From contig CBDICR010000007.1 in assembly GCA_965277425.1 (NCBI GenBank), positions 1,302,001 to 1,366,000 on the forward strand: 64,000 nucleotides of DNA, written 5' to 3'. This document shows, in pieces, positions 45,638-54,482 of the stretch (the first letter of the stretch is position 1; each line of letters begins with the position of its first letter). A program made the translations under genes and the position numbers. A model generated the notes under the pieces. It searched no databases. It saw only the letters and a program-made list of their open reading frames with translations, and was not told the DNA's origin. The DNA comes from Poindextera sp965277425 (GTDB lineage: Bacteria > Pseudomonadota > Alphaproteobacteria > Caulobacterales > Caulobacteraceae).

Positions 45638-47461
45638 GTGAGCGGCCCGCAACCGTCGAACCATCGCCCAGGCGTTTCTCCCCTCCCCGCCGCGAGCCTG
45701 CCTTCAGGATCGGTCGCGTTACAGTCCCTCGACGCCCAGTCGGCCCTGCTCCGCTATGCGCTGATTCTATTTGGCGTCGGCCTGCCGATCTTCGTATGGG
45801 CCGCCTCCTTCGCGACCGACCGGCTGTGGCTCATGGCCAGCTTCATCATCTTCGCGATCAACTGGTCGTCCTTCTATGCCGTGTTGGACTGGACCCGGCG
45901 GCGCCCCGATCAGCGGGCGGACCTGGGCGTGCGCACCCGGGTCCATATTCTGGGCGGGCTGCTGTGGGCGGGCGCGATCGCCCAGATGACCACGCTTGGC
46001 GCCGGCGCCGGCGCGGCCAGCGAGCCGATGCTCCTCCTCGCGCTAGGCGCGGGCGCGATCTGTGTTTTCCTATCCGCCCCGAGCCTGCCGACCCTGCTGA
46101 TCGTCGGCCCGGCGGCGTGCGTCGCCCCGCTCATCGCCCTTTTCGTCGAGCCCGCCGGGCGACCGATGGCGCGTATCGCGCTGGCGGCCACGGCCTTGGG
46201 CTTTGCGCTGTCGCTGATCTTCAACCGGCTGCTGCGGCGGCTGTTCGCCCTGGCTGACGAACGCGAGAGCCTGATCGGCGACCGCGCGCGTTCGCTGGCC
46301 AAGGCCGAACGGCTGGCGAAGTCGAAGTCGGACCTGATCGCCACTCTTTCGCAAGAGATCAAGACCGGCCTGACCGGCGTCGCCCATGTGCTCGCCTCCG
46401 CGGTCGGCGGCCGTGGCCAGCCGTCCCGCGACCAGCTCGCCGCGGCCCTGGACTCGGCCGAAGACCTGCTCTGCGTCCTGAACGCCACGCTGGACACCGA
46501 GGTGGCGGAAGCCGGCCAGCTGTCCCTGGCCCGCCTGCCCTTCGACCCGGCGCGGCTCGCCCGCGATGTGGTGCTGTTGCATCGGCCACAGGCGGCGTCC
46601 AAGGCCATCGAACTGTCGGTGCATGTGGACGAGCGCCTGGTCGAGGACGGCGCCGGGGGCGTGGTCGGCGACGCGGTCCGCACGCGGCAGATCCTGGCCA
46701 GCCTCATCGGCAACGCCGTCAAATACACCTTGCGCGGACGGGTCGAGGTGCGGGTCGAACGCCCGCGGCCCGATCGGGTGCGTATCGAAGTGGCCGACAC
46801 GGGCCCGGGCCTGTCGCCCGACGAGCTGAGCCGCGCCTTCGACGCCTTCAGCCGAATCGAACGCACCAGCACCGGCGTGCCCGGCGCGGGCCTTGGCCTG
46901 TCGCTGGCCAGCCAACTGGCGCTCCTGATGGGCGGCGAGGTTTCGGCCGAGAGCGCGCCCGGCGTCGGCAGCTGCTTCTGGCTCGACCTGCCTTACGATC
47001 CGACCGTTCGCCTGACGCGTCTGGATGGCGACGTGGCGCAAGCCGGTCAGCCGCGGCCGCGCGCGCTGAAGGTGCTGGTGGCCGAGGACGACGCCCTTGG
47101 CGCGGCCATGCTGCGCGGGGTTCTGGAGCAGCTTGGCCATCATGTGCTGCACGCTCGCGATGGCCGCCGCGCCTATGAGCTGGCGCAGATCTGCGAAGTC
47201 GACCTGATCATGCTCGACGGGCGCATGCCCGAGATGGACGGGGCGCAGACCATCCGCGCCATCCGCGAGCTGGACGGTCCGCTGGCGCGCACGCCCATCG
47301 TCGCGGTGATCGACGGGGAAGGCGACGAGGCCCGCGCGGTGATCGAGGCCGGCGCCGACCAGGTGCTGCGCAAGCCCGTCAGCGTCTCCAGCGCCGCCCG
47401 CGTGCTGGCCTCCGTCGCCCGCGGGACGCCGGTCATGATCGAGGCCCTCGCCGTCGCCTGA
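45638..47461 (+). CDS. Hybrid histidine kinase-like protein without the H-box histidine
   Basis: 607-aa inner-membrane protein. Residues about 38-200 hold roughly five membrane segments. The dimerisation region reads SDLIATLSQEIKTGLTG, where the usual phospho-accepting H (SHEIRTPLNG) is Q239. The ATPase domain keeps its N box (N359) and DTGPGLS. A receiver domain follows (KVLVAEDDALG, D527 in LIMLDGRMPEMDG, K579 in LRKPVS), though the switch threonine is replaced. It cannot autophosphorylate in the standard way, so it may be a phosphatase or a partner of another kinase. It is divergent from a DUF2336 gene. Confidence 0.85.
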   Translation: MSGPQPSNHRPGVSPLPAASLPSGSVALQSLDAQSALLRYALILFGVGLPIFVWAASFATDRLWLMASFIIFAINWSSFYAVLDWTRRRPDQRADLGVRTRVHILGGLLWAGAIAQMTTLGAGAGAASEPMLLLALGAGAICVFLSAPSLPTLLIVGPAACVAPLIALFVEPAGRPMARIALAATALGFALSLIFNRLLRRLFALADERESLIGDRARSLAKAERLAKSKSDLIATLSQEIKTGLTGVAHVLASAVGGRGQPSRDQLAAALDSAEDLLCVLNATLDTEVAEAGQLSLARLPFDPARLARDVVLLHRPQAASKAIELSVHVDERLVEDGAGGVVGDAVRTRQILASLIGNAVKYTLRGRVEVRVERPRPDRVRIEVADTGPGLSPDELSRAFDAFSRIERTSTGVPGAGLGLSLASQLALLMGGEVSAESAPGVGSCFWLDLPYDPTVRLTRLDGDVAQAGQPRPRALKVLVAEDDALGAAMLRGVLEQLGHHVLHARDGRRAYELAQICEVDLIMLDGRMPEMDGAQTIRAIRELDGPLARTPIVAVIDGEGDEARAVIEAGADQVLRKPVSVSSAARVLASVARGTPVMIEALAVA

Positions 47462-47468
47462 GGGCGCT

Positions 47469-48308
47469 TCAAGGCTCGTGGCGCGCGTCGGACAGCGTCC
47501 GCAACATTTCGGCCGAGAACAACGAACTGGTGAGCGAGCGAGAGCCGCCGCCGCCCAGGCCGCCGCCGTCGCTCTGTTCGGGTCCGCGCAACACAAGATC
47601 GATCAGCGCCTGCTCCTGTTCGGCCCGATCGATCCTGCGGGCCGAGGCATATTGCATGAAGGTCTGGTCGTTCGGCGCGGCCGTCGGGCCTGGCGAAGAG
47701 ATCGCGCCGCCCGCCGGCGTGCTGGTCAGATTGGCATAGAGCTCGCCGGCCGACAGCGCCCGGCCATCACGATAAAACAGGCCGCGATTGGCTCCCGCCG
47801 CTTCCGGAAACAGCGAAGCGGCGGTCACCCCGGGATTGGCGCGCACCGCTTCGATCAGCTTGGCCGAACCTTGCGGCCCGAGCACGTGGGCGGCGTAGAG
47901 TTCGCCGGATGTCGGGTCGCGGCCCATCCGGCCGCGCAGGTAGGAGGCATGGTCGGAAGCCAGCTCGCCGGCCATCAGCGAGGCGGCGTGCGGGTCGAGC
48001 CGCAGGTCCATCACCGTGCGGCGGGCCTCGGCCCCGTCGACGTGGAACCGCCCATCCGAGCCCTGCTGGATCAGTTCGGCGTAGCGCGCATAGCCGTACT
48101 TGGCGCCATGCTGCTTCAGGGTGGAGAGCCAGGTCTGGTCGACGAACTGGAACAGGCCGGCGGCGGACGAGGTCTTGGCGTGGGCGCCGGGATTGAAGCT
48201 GCTTTCGCGTCTGGCCGTGCCCAGCAGGAAGCTGAAGTCGACCCCGGTCGCGGTCGACGCCCGCTGGATGGCCGCCTCGACGACGCCTCTGATCGACTCC
48301 ACGCCCAT
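47469..48308 (-). CDS. Lytic transglycosylase (SLT-like), possibly flagellar
   Basis: 279-aa protein with an SLT domain: VDFSFLLGTARRESSFNPGAHAKTSSAAGLFQFVDQTWLSTLKQHGAKYGY. The catalytic glutamate is in RESSF, and the SSAAGLFQF block matches the family. The ATG at 48308 is preferred; the longer reading to 48398 enters the intergenic repeat. No clear signal peptide is seen at this start, as in some flagellum-linked enzymes. The C-terminal tail has a glycine-rich stretch (GGGLGGGGSRS). It would cut peptidoglycan to let a structure pass. Confidence 0.87.
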   Translation of the reverse strand: MGVESIRGVVEAAIQRASTATGVDFSFLLGTARRESSFNPGAHAKTSSAAGLFQFVDQTWLSTLKQHGAKYGYARYAELIQQGSDGRFHVDGAEARRTVMDLRLDPHAASLMAGELASDHASYLRGRMGRDPTSGELYAAHVLGPQGSAKLIEAVRANPGVTAASLFPEAAGANRGLFYRDGRALSAGELYANLTSTPAGGAISSPGPTAAPNDQTFMQYASARRIDRAEQEQALIDLVLRGPEQSDGGGLGGGGSRSLTSSLFSAEMLRTLSDARHEP

Positions 48309-48388
48309 GACCAAGGGGTGAAGATTTATGGTTAAGAAGGGCTTAACCAGGACTTCAGTGCGAGCTGAGCCGCTTAGAGAATTGACCA

Positions 48389-48464
48389 CGAAAAACACGA
48401 ACGCACACGAACAAGAAGGGCGCTGGCGATGGAACTTCGGTTCGTGTGTGTTCGTGTTTTTTCG
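48389..48464. repeat. CACGAA-type imperfect palindrome
   Basis: The arms at 48389-48412 and 48440-48464 pair almost fully: CGAAAAACACGAACGCACAC against a right arm whose inverse reads CGAAAAAACACGAACACACA. The loop is 27 bases. CACGAA units recur within each arm. The region lies upstream of the transglycosylase gene and downstream of the acyl-CoA dehydrogenase gene, and looks like a dispersed hairpin element. Confidence 0.7.
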
Positions 48465-48504
48465 TTGTCGAAAAGCAAGGTCGCCGCTTCGCCGGCGAGA
48501 TCGA

Positions 48505-49674
48505 CTAATAGCTCTTCGGCAGGTGCAGCACGCGTTCGGCGATGAAGTTCAGGATCATCTCGCGGCTCACCGGGGCGATGCGGGCGATCATGGCTTCGCG
48601 GAAATAGCGTTCGACGTAGAACTCCTTGGCGTAGCCCATGCCGCCGTGCGCCAGGACGGCGTTTTCGCAGGCCGTGAAGCCCGCCTCGGCGCCGAGATAC
48701 TTGGCCGCATTGGCCTCCGCGCCGCAGTCCTTGCCGGCGTCGTAGAGGGCCGCGGCCTTCATCGCCAAAAGGTTGGCCGCCTCAAGCTCCGCCCAGGAGC
48801 GCGCCAGCGGGTGCTGCACGCCCTGGTTCTGGCCGATCGGCCGGCCGAACACGACGCGCTCGTTGGCATAGGTGGCGGCGCGGGCGATGGCGGCGCGGCC
48901 CAGGCCCACCGCCTCGACGGCGAACAGCACCCGTTCGGGGTTCAGCCCCTGCAGCAGATACTCGAACCCCCGCCCCTCCTCGCCGATCAGGTCGTCGGCC
49001 GGCACCGGCAGGTTGTCGATGAAGAGGGTGTTACACTCGACGGCCCTGCGCCCCATCTTCAGGATCGGCTTGGCGTCGATATGGTCGCGATTCAAGTCGG
49101 TGTAGAACAGACTGAGCCCTTGGGTGGGCTTGGCGACCTGGTCCTTCGGCGTGGTGCGCGCGATGATCAGGATCTTGTTGGCCCGCTGGGCGCCGGTCGT
49201 CCAGATCTTGCGGCCATTGATCAGATAGCCGTCATTGGTCCGCTCCGCCTTGGTCTCCAAGCTCGATGTGTCCAGTCCGGAGTTCGGCTCGGTGACCGCG
49301 AAGCACATCTTGTCTTCGCCGGCGATGATCCGCGGCAGCAGCGTCTTGCGCTGGGCGTCCGTGCCGAACTTGACCAGCGGCATGGGCCCGAAGATGTTCA
49401 GGTGGATCGACGAGGCGCCGGAAAAGCCCGCGCCGGACTGGGAGACCGTCTGCATGACGATCGCCGCCTCGGTCAGGCCCAGCCCCGCCCCGCCGACGCT
49501 CTCCGGCATGGCGACGCCCAGCCAGCCGCCGGCGGCCATGTCGCGCACGAAATCCTCGGGGAAGACGCCGGTGTCGTCGGTTTTCAGCCAATAGTCGTCC
49601 TTATAGGCGTTGCAGACGCGCGTGACGCCATCGCGGATCGCCTCCTGTTCGTCGCTCAGCCAGAAACTCGACAA
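48505..49674 (-). CDS. Acyl-CoA dehydrogenase
   Basis: 389-aa flavoenzyme that would introduce a 2,3 double bond into an acyl-CoA. Conserved parts are LGVAMPESVGGAGLGLTEAAIVMQTV, the FAD-binding MCFAVTEPNSGLDTSSLETKA, and HGGMGYAKEFYVERYFREAMIARIAPVSREMI. In many members the last block reads IYEGTSEI and holds the catalytic glutamate; here it is IAPVSREM, a variant known from a subgroup of these enzymes, so the catalytic base may be elsewhere. The oxidase gene lies 11 bp upstream on the same strand. Confidence 0.92.
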   Translation of the reverse strand: MSSFWLSDEQEAIRDGVTRVCNAYKDDYWLKTDDTGVFPEDFVRDMAAGGWLGVAMPESVGGAGLGLTEAAIVMQTVSQSGAGFSGASSIHLNIFGPMPLVKFGTDAQRKTLLPRIIAGEDKMCFAVTEPNSGLDTSSLETKAERTNDGYLINGRKIWTTGAQRANKILIIARTTPKDQVAKPTQGLSLFYTDLNRDHIDAKPILKMGRRAVECNTLFIDNLPVPADDLIGEEGRGFEYLLQGLNPERVLFAVEAVGLGRAAIARAATYANERVVFGRPIGQNQGVQHPLARSWAELEAANLLAMKAAALYDAGKDCGAEANAAKYLGAEAGFTACENAVLAHGGMGYAKEFYVERYFREAMIARIAPVSREMILNFIAERVLHLPKSY

Positions 49675-49685
49675 GGCCGTCTCCT

Positions 49686-50771
49686 TCAGCTTGGCGTGAA
49701 CCGGCGCGCCGCCAGCAGGCCCGCGAAGGGTCCAGGATCGCGCCCCGCCAGATACGCCGCCATCGTCTGGGCGACAAGCGGCGCGAGCAGCCAGCCGTTG
49801 CGCCGCGCGCCCGTGGCCAAGAAGACGCCCTCGCGCACCGAGGGACCGACGAGCGGCAGGGTATCGGGCGTGGTTGCGCGCACGCCCGCCTCGATCGTAA
49901 AGGCCGCGCCGGCCAGGGTCGGAAAGAGCGCGGCGGCCAGGCGCTCGAACGGCGCGGTCAGGGCGGCGGCCGGCTGGCGATCGGCCAGGCCAGGCTCCAT
50001 GGTGGCGCCGACCCGCAGGCCGTCGCGGGCGGGAACCGCGTAACCGCCCTGGCAGCGAATGACCGGCCGATCGTCGTCGGCGCGGCTTTCGGCAAAGCGC
50101 AGGATCTGGCCCTTGACCGGCGAAAGCGCGGCGAGTTCGGGCGCGAGGCCTGAACTCGCCGCGCCCGTGGCCACCACCAGAAGCTCGGCGGGAACGGTCT
50201 CGCCGCCGTTCAACCGCGCCGCGCCGGGTTCGAAGGCGAGCACCGATCGCGCCGCGATCCGAACGCCGGCGCCCAGCGCCGCGCCGCGAAGAGCGGCCAG
50301 CGTCGCGCGCGGCTCTAGCCGCCAGTCCTCACCGGTGAAAAGGCCGGGCCCGAGGCCGTCCGCCAGACCCGGAACGCGGGTCCGCAAGGCGGCCGCCGAT
50401 AACAGCTCGCTCTCGGCGCCCACGGCCGCGAGATCGTCCGCGAGACGATCGATCCGCCCCGCGGCGCCCGGCGGGTCGATCCAGACCGCGCCCGACCGGC
50501 GAAAGCCGATGCCGCCGAGCCGGGCGGCGCGTTCGGGCCAAAGCGCGCGCGCCGCCATGAACAAAGGGAAATGTCGTCTGGAGTCGTCATCCAGCACCGC
50601 CTCGAACGCCGGAGCCAACATACCCGCCGCCACCCCCGACGCGTTGTCGCCCACCGCCGCCGGGTCGGCCAGCACCACCCGCGCGCCCGTCTCCGCCAGG
50701 GCAAGCGCGATCGACGAGCCGATGGCGCCCGCGCCAGCCACGATCACCCGAGCATTGTTGAGGCCAGTCAT
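49686..50771 (-). CDS. thiO: FAD-dependent amino-acid oxidase, ThiO-like
   Basis: 361-aa flavoprotein of the DAO/glycine oxidase family. VIVAGAGAIGSSIALALAETGARVVLADPA is the FAD-binding dinucleotide fold. ASGVAAGMLAPAFEA, SPVKGQILRFAES, ATTPDTLPLVGPS and LATGARRNGWLLAPL match glycine oxidase ThiO, which supplies the imine for thiazole synthesis in thiamine. No other thi genes are in the window, so a general D-amino-acid oxidase role remains open. It is 11 bp from the acyl-CoA dehydrogenase gene on the same strand. Confidence 0.8.
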   Translation of the reverse strand: MTGLNNARVIVAGAGAIGSSIALALAETGARVVLADPAAVGDNASGVAAGMLAPAFEAVLDDDSRRHFPLFMAARALWPERAARLGGIGFRRSGAVWIDPPGAAGRIDRLADDLAAVGAESELLSAAALRTRVPGLADGLGPGLFTGEDWRLEPRATLAALRGAALGAGVRIAARSVLAFEPGAARLNGGETVPAELLVVATGAASSGLAPELAALSPVKGQILRFAESRADDDRPVIRCQGGYAVPARDGLRVGATMEPGLADRQPAAALTAPFERLAAALFPTLAGAAFTIEAGVRATTPDTLPLVGPSVREGVFLATGARRNGWLLAPLVAQTMAAYLAGRDPGPFAGLLAARRFTPS

Positions 50772-50826
50772 GGCCCGACACGAAGCGTCACCGGCGGCTC
50801 AGGTCAAGCCGAGCCCGAGAAAGCCC

Positions 50827-51093
50827 TCAAGCGATCTCGCTGTCCAACGCGCCCCTGGCCTGCTCCCAACCTGTTGAAAAGGCGCGCGCGGCGCCAAGGT
50901 TCTGGAAGGTCAGCACCTTCAATTCGCGATCAAACGTCGGGTCGCTGTGCATGATCAAATAGGGCGCGTCGACCGCCTCCGGCAAATCCTCGATCACCGC
51001 CGAGCGCCGCTGCATGAAACGATTGAGGTAGGTCGAGAAAAGATTCGCTTCCCGAACTGATTTTATGGGTAGTTTTAGAACAACATCCGTCAT
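50827..51093 (-). CDS. Small protein of unknown function
   Basis: 88-aa protein: MTDVVLKLPIKSVREANLFSTYLNRFMQRRSAVIEDLPEAVDAPYLIMHSDPTFDRELKVLTFQNLGAARAFSTGWEQARGA. It looks like a compact alpha/beta domain with no signal peptide, cysteine or known motif. An upstream TTG at 51105 is also possible. The codon pattern and the well-formed amphipathic segments argue that it is real. It is 55 bp upstream of the ThiO-like gene on the same strand. Confidence 0.6.
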   Translation of the reverse strand: MTDVVLKLPIKSVREANLFSTYLNRFMQRRSAVIEDLPEAVDAPYLIMHSDPTFDRELKVLTFQNLGAARAFSTGWEQARGALDSEIA

Positions 51094-51359
51094 TGCCAAA
51101 CTCAAAAGACCGAACCGGAAACCAGGTTAGGAGCTTAACCGGCTTGAACAAGGACGGTTCCGGCAAATGCCTGCAAATCACGCAGTCGTGCAGACTCGCG
51201 GGCGAACTTCAGCCGGAGGCGCCTGGGTTTCGATCAGCGATGGGTTTCGCCCTGCCGCCGCCGCGCAGATCTCGCCGGAGGTTGCGGGGTCAAGGTCTGG
51301 CCCGGCCAGGTTTCACTTCCCATCGGCTTGCCGGCGAATAGGCGCTCCGCGCCGGCTGA

Positions 51360-51944
51360 CTATTCCAATGAACCGCTTTCAGCAGCGGGGCTGAAGACGT
51401 CATCGGCCGCGGCGTCTTGGGCCTCCTTGAAGGCCTCGAGCACGGCCTCGGGGTCGGCCGCCGTGGACATTTCTTCCGCCTCGGTATCCACCCGATTGAC
51501 CAACAACGGATTGTCACGCCGCATCTCTTCCAAGAGGGCGATCATCTTGGCGCCCTTCTGCTCGGTCATGATCGCCAGTTCCAGCGTCAGCTGCTCGCGC
51601 AATTCGGAGAGCTCGTCCTTGCGGCGCTGACTGGTGAGGATCAGGGTCGTGATGATCAGCGCGCCAAACTCGCCCGCGCCCTGCAGCCACGGAAACGGCG
51701 GCCTGTCGAAACTGCGCCCGACGAGTCGCAGGAGCAGCAGGTTTCCCGCAATCCAGGTCACGACGGTCAGCGCCAGAGCGCCGATGAAGGCGGGCCGCGA
51801 GACGACGGCGGTCAGCCGGTCGATGAAGAGCTCCAGCGGCGTCGCGCGCCGCTCGTGAGCCTTGTGCAGGTTGGCGATCGCCTGGACGGTCTGCTCGATA
51901 TGAGGCGGCAGGATGGGCGAGGCGTCGGGGAGCGTGTCAGTCAT
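51360..51944 (-). CDS. DUF1003 family membrane protein
   Basis: 194-aa protein with two membrane segments (FIGALALTVVTWIAGNLLLLRL and FGALIITTLILTSQRRKDEL), then a charged helical tail (LREQLTLELAIMTEQKGAKMIALLEEMRRDNPLL). This is the DUF1003 pattern, including LTSQRR right after the second helix. The tail ends in an acidic stretch. Function is unknown. The ATG at 51944 gives the normal length. Confidence 0.82.
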   Translation of the reverse strand: MTDTLPDASPILPPHIEQTVQAIANLHKAHERRATPLELFIDRLTAVVSRPAFIGALALTVVTWIAGNLLLLRLVGRSFDRPPFPWLQGAGEFGALIITTLILTSQRRKDELSELREQLTLELAIMTEQKGAKMIALLEEMRRDNPLLVNRVDTEAEEMSTAADPEAVLEAFKEAQDAAADDVFSPAAESGSLE

Positions 51945-52172
51945 GGTTGCTGAGATCCGCAGTCGCGGGCTCCTCCCGCGCGGGCGGATCCGCGGTTGCT
52001 GGGGCGCGTCGCACCACGGCAACGCTTTGCTCCCGGTTTTGCTCCACCGGTTGCGCGCGCCGGCCGATCCTTAAGTCCGCGTTCTAGGGACGCGCCGTCA
52101 CGGAACGAACAGCCAAGCTGGGAATTGGCTATTGGCGCCGTCCTTGAGGTCGGCTCAACCGTGGAGGCTGAA

Positions 52173-52433
52173 TTGAGCATTTTAGCTTGGATCGTGCTGG
52201 GGCTGATTTCCGGTTTCATCGCCAGCAAACTGATCAACAAGACAGGCGAAGGCCTGATCCTGGATATCGCGCTCGGCGTGGTCGGCGCCTTTGTCGGCGG
52301 CTTCGTGTTTACGCACTTTTTCGGAGCGGCGGGCGTCACCGGCTTCAACCTTTACAGCATGTTCGTGGCCGTCATCGGCGCGGTGATCGTGCTGTTGATC
52401 TACCACATGATTTTCCGCCGTCGCGCGATCTGA
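52173..52433 (+). CDS. GlsB/YeaQ/YmgE family stress-response membrane protein
   Basis: 86-aa inner-membrane protein: LSILAWIVLGLISGFIASKLINKTGEGLILDIALGVVGAFVGGF, then a third hydrophobic segment MFVAVIGAVIVLLIYHMIFRR. Three membrane helices with glycine zippers are typical of transglycosylase-associated (YeaQ/YmgE) proteins. The TTG at 52173 is chosen because GGAGG lies five bases upstream; no ATG fits. Confidence 0.88.
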   Translation: MSILAWIVLGLISGFIASKLINKTGEGLILDIALGVVGAFVGGFVFTHFFGAAGVTGFNLYSMFVAVIGAVIVLLIYHMIFRRRAI

Positions 52434-52831
52434 GATCTCCGCCCGCCACGACGCTCGCAGACCACCGCGATTGCTCAAGCCGCTTGAGGCGGGATGAAGG
52501 CTCGGCCGTGCTCGACATAGGCGCGTTCGTGAATGGCCCGTTGGCGGCCTCGAACCTGACGACGAGGTCTTGGCCCCGGCGGTGATCGGCCTTGCGCGAG
52601 GCGACGGAGCCGAGTTTTGGAGGCCGGCCAATGGTCTCCAAGGCTAGAGTTCTGAGCCCCTCGCGACCGCCGCGCATGCGCAACGCCAACCGAGTAGCCC
52701 GTGAGGTTTCAGGCGCGCGCCAAGCTGAACTTCCGTGCTAGGATCCAAAGCTCGGCGGCAGCGGGCGGGACGAGCCAAGGTTTTTTCTCTGGATCGCCGT
52801 TCTCCGGAAGGACTTATCCCTGGAAATTCAG
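52434..52831. other. Intergenic, no gene seen
   Basis: This 398-bp stretch lies between the GlsB-like gene and the HWE kinase gene. Open frames on the minus strand (around 52370-52690) show no family pattern and have the composition of antisense GC-rich DNA. The kinase promoter should be near 52780-52830, where AT content rises (GGTTTTTTC). Confidence 0.45.
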
Positions 52832-54190
52832 ATGCAACATCGTGAAATTCCATATGCCTCCGATAAAGTCAGACTCGCGCCCCAGCCGATCGCGCCGGTC
52901 CCCCTGAATTCTTCTGACTGCGTGAAGGTGCTCGACCAATCGGGCCGGATCCTGTTCGCAAACGAGGATAGCGTCCGCCTGATGGGGTTCGACGACGTCT
53001 CCGCTGTCGAGGGCGTCTATTGGCCCTCCCTATGGCCCGCCGAAGGCCAGAGACTGGCGGAAGAGGCCTTGAAAGCCGCCGGCCGAATCGGCGTCGCCAC
53101 CTTCACGGCCGAATGTCCCACCGCCAGGGGCGCGCCGAAGTGGTGGGACGTCACCGTGGCGATCCTGCCAGGCCCGCTGCAGCAAATCACCGTCATCTCT
53201 CGCGACATCACGGCCAGCCGGGACGCCCAGCTCCACGAGCGCGCGGCGCTCGATCGACTGCGAGCCATCATGGGGGCGACATCGGACGTACTCTGGGACA
53301 TCGACCTAAAGACCGACAAGGTCTGGTGGAGCGAGGGGATGTCGTCGACCTTCGGCTACGGCCCGGAGGCGATCGGCGACAGCACTCTATGGTGCCATGA
53401 GCACATTCATCCGGACGACAGGGCGCGGGTCACCCAAGGCATGGCCGCCGCCGTCGCGGAAGGTTCGGCGTCCTGGGAAGATGAATTCCGCTACTTGGCG
53501 GCCTCGGGAGCCTATGTCGACGTCTTCGATCGCGGCGCGATCCTGCGTGACGCCGACGGAGACGCCTTGCGCTTCGTGGGCGTGATGCAGGACATCACAG
53601 CCCGCAACGCCATGGTGGAGGTCCACAAGCTGGTCGCCGGAGAGCTGGCTCACCGGGTGAACAACACCTTGGCGGTCGTCACCGGCCTCTTCCAACAGTC
53701 CCTCCGCGCCAGCGAAGACGTCCAGGCTTTGAGCGCTTCGTTCGGTGGCCGGCTGGTCGCCATGGCCAATGCAAACACCGCCATCCTGCGCAACGCCGGC
53801 CACGGCGCCGAGTTCGAAAATCTCGCCCGCACCCAGCTGGCGCCCTTCATCGGCGCGGGGCGGCTTACGGTGGAAGGGCCGGCGGTCACCTTGCCGGCTC
53901 AGGTCGCGCAGCCGGTCGCCTTGGCGTTGAACGAGCTGGCGACCAATGCCTTGAAGCATGGCGCGCTTTCGTCCGCATCCGGCTCGGTCAAGGTCTCATG
54001 GGAGGTTTCAGCAGCGGCAGACTCGCGCGAGCTGGCGATCCTTTGGGCGGAGGCCGGCGGCCCGCCGGTCACGCCGCCCAGCCGGACGGGCCTGGGCTCG
54101 AGGCTGATCGAAAAGGGAATTCGAGGCGCGAGCGTGCAGCGCATCTTCGATCCCACCGGGATCTCCTGCTCGATCAGACTGCCGCTCTAG
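52832..54190 (+). CDS. PAS-containing HWE-family histidine kinase
   Basis: 452-aa soluble sensor kinase. Two PAS domains are evident: residues about 25-130 (VKVLDQSGRILFANEDSVRLMGF...VISRDITASRDAQ) and 140-265 (SDVLWDIDLKTDKVWWSEGMSSTFGYGPEAI...VGVMQDITARNAM). The kinase core is of HWE/HisKA_2 type: phospho-acceptor histidine in AGELAHRVNNTLAVVTGLF, N box ALNELATNALKHGAL, and the W-x-E motif in ILWAEAGGPPV, followed by GLGSRLIEKGI. No membrane segment is present. Its response regulator is not in this window. HWE kinases are typical of alphaproteobacteria. Confidence 0.92.
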   Translation: MQHREIPYASDKVRLAPQPIAPVPLNSSDCVKVLDQSGRILFANEDSVRLMGFDDVSAVEGVYWPSLWPAEGQRLAEEALKAAGRIGVATFTAECPTARGAPKWWDVTVAILPGPLQQITVISRDITASRDAQLHERAALDRLRAIMGATSDVLWDIDLKTDKVWWSEGMSSTFGYGPEAIGDSTLWCHEHIHPDDRARVTQGMAAAVAEGSASWEDEFRYLAASGAYVDVFDRGAILRDADGDALRFVGVMQDITARNAMVEVHKLVAGELAHRVNNTLAVVTGLFQQSLRASEDVQALSASFGGRLVAMANANTAILRNAGHGAEFENLARTQLAPFIGAGRLTVEGPAVTLPAQVAQPVALALNELATNALKHGALSSASGSVKVSWEVSAAADSRELAILWAEAGGPPVTPPSRTGLGSRLIEKGIRGASVQRIFDPTGISCSIRLPL

Positions 54191-54312
54191 TCGGCGCCCG
54201 CCTGGCCCGATCGCCCAATCAGCGGCTGCAAAAGGTGTAAAAGGCCCGTGTAACGAGCCTCGCCGCGAACGAATCGCGCCCAGGCAAACCCGAGCGCGAT
54301 CAACGCCTTGCG

Positions 54313-54389
54313 TGGTACCACCTCTCGGGATCGAACCGAGGACCTCCAGATCCACAATCTGGCGCTCTAACCAACTGAGCTAAGGCGGC
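54313..54389 (-). tRNA. tRNA-His (GTG anticodon)
   Basis: Complete 77-nt cloverleaf with encoded CCA. The anticodon loop is TTGTGGA between CCAGA and TCTGG, giving GTG. The acceptor stem is GCCGCCT against AGGTGGT. Position 73 is A and position -1 is C, so there is no encoded G-1, as known for alphaproteobacterial tRNA-His. Confidence 0.97.
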
Positions 54390-54482
54390 GTGACGCGCGG
54401 GGGCCATCTCTAGTCGCCGCGCGTTCGCGGATCAAGCAACCCAAGGCGCGGCCTTGGGGCCCTAGCCGCTGATCCATGCGCC

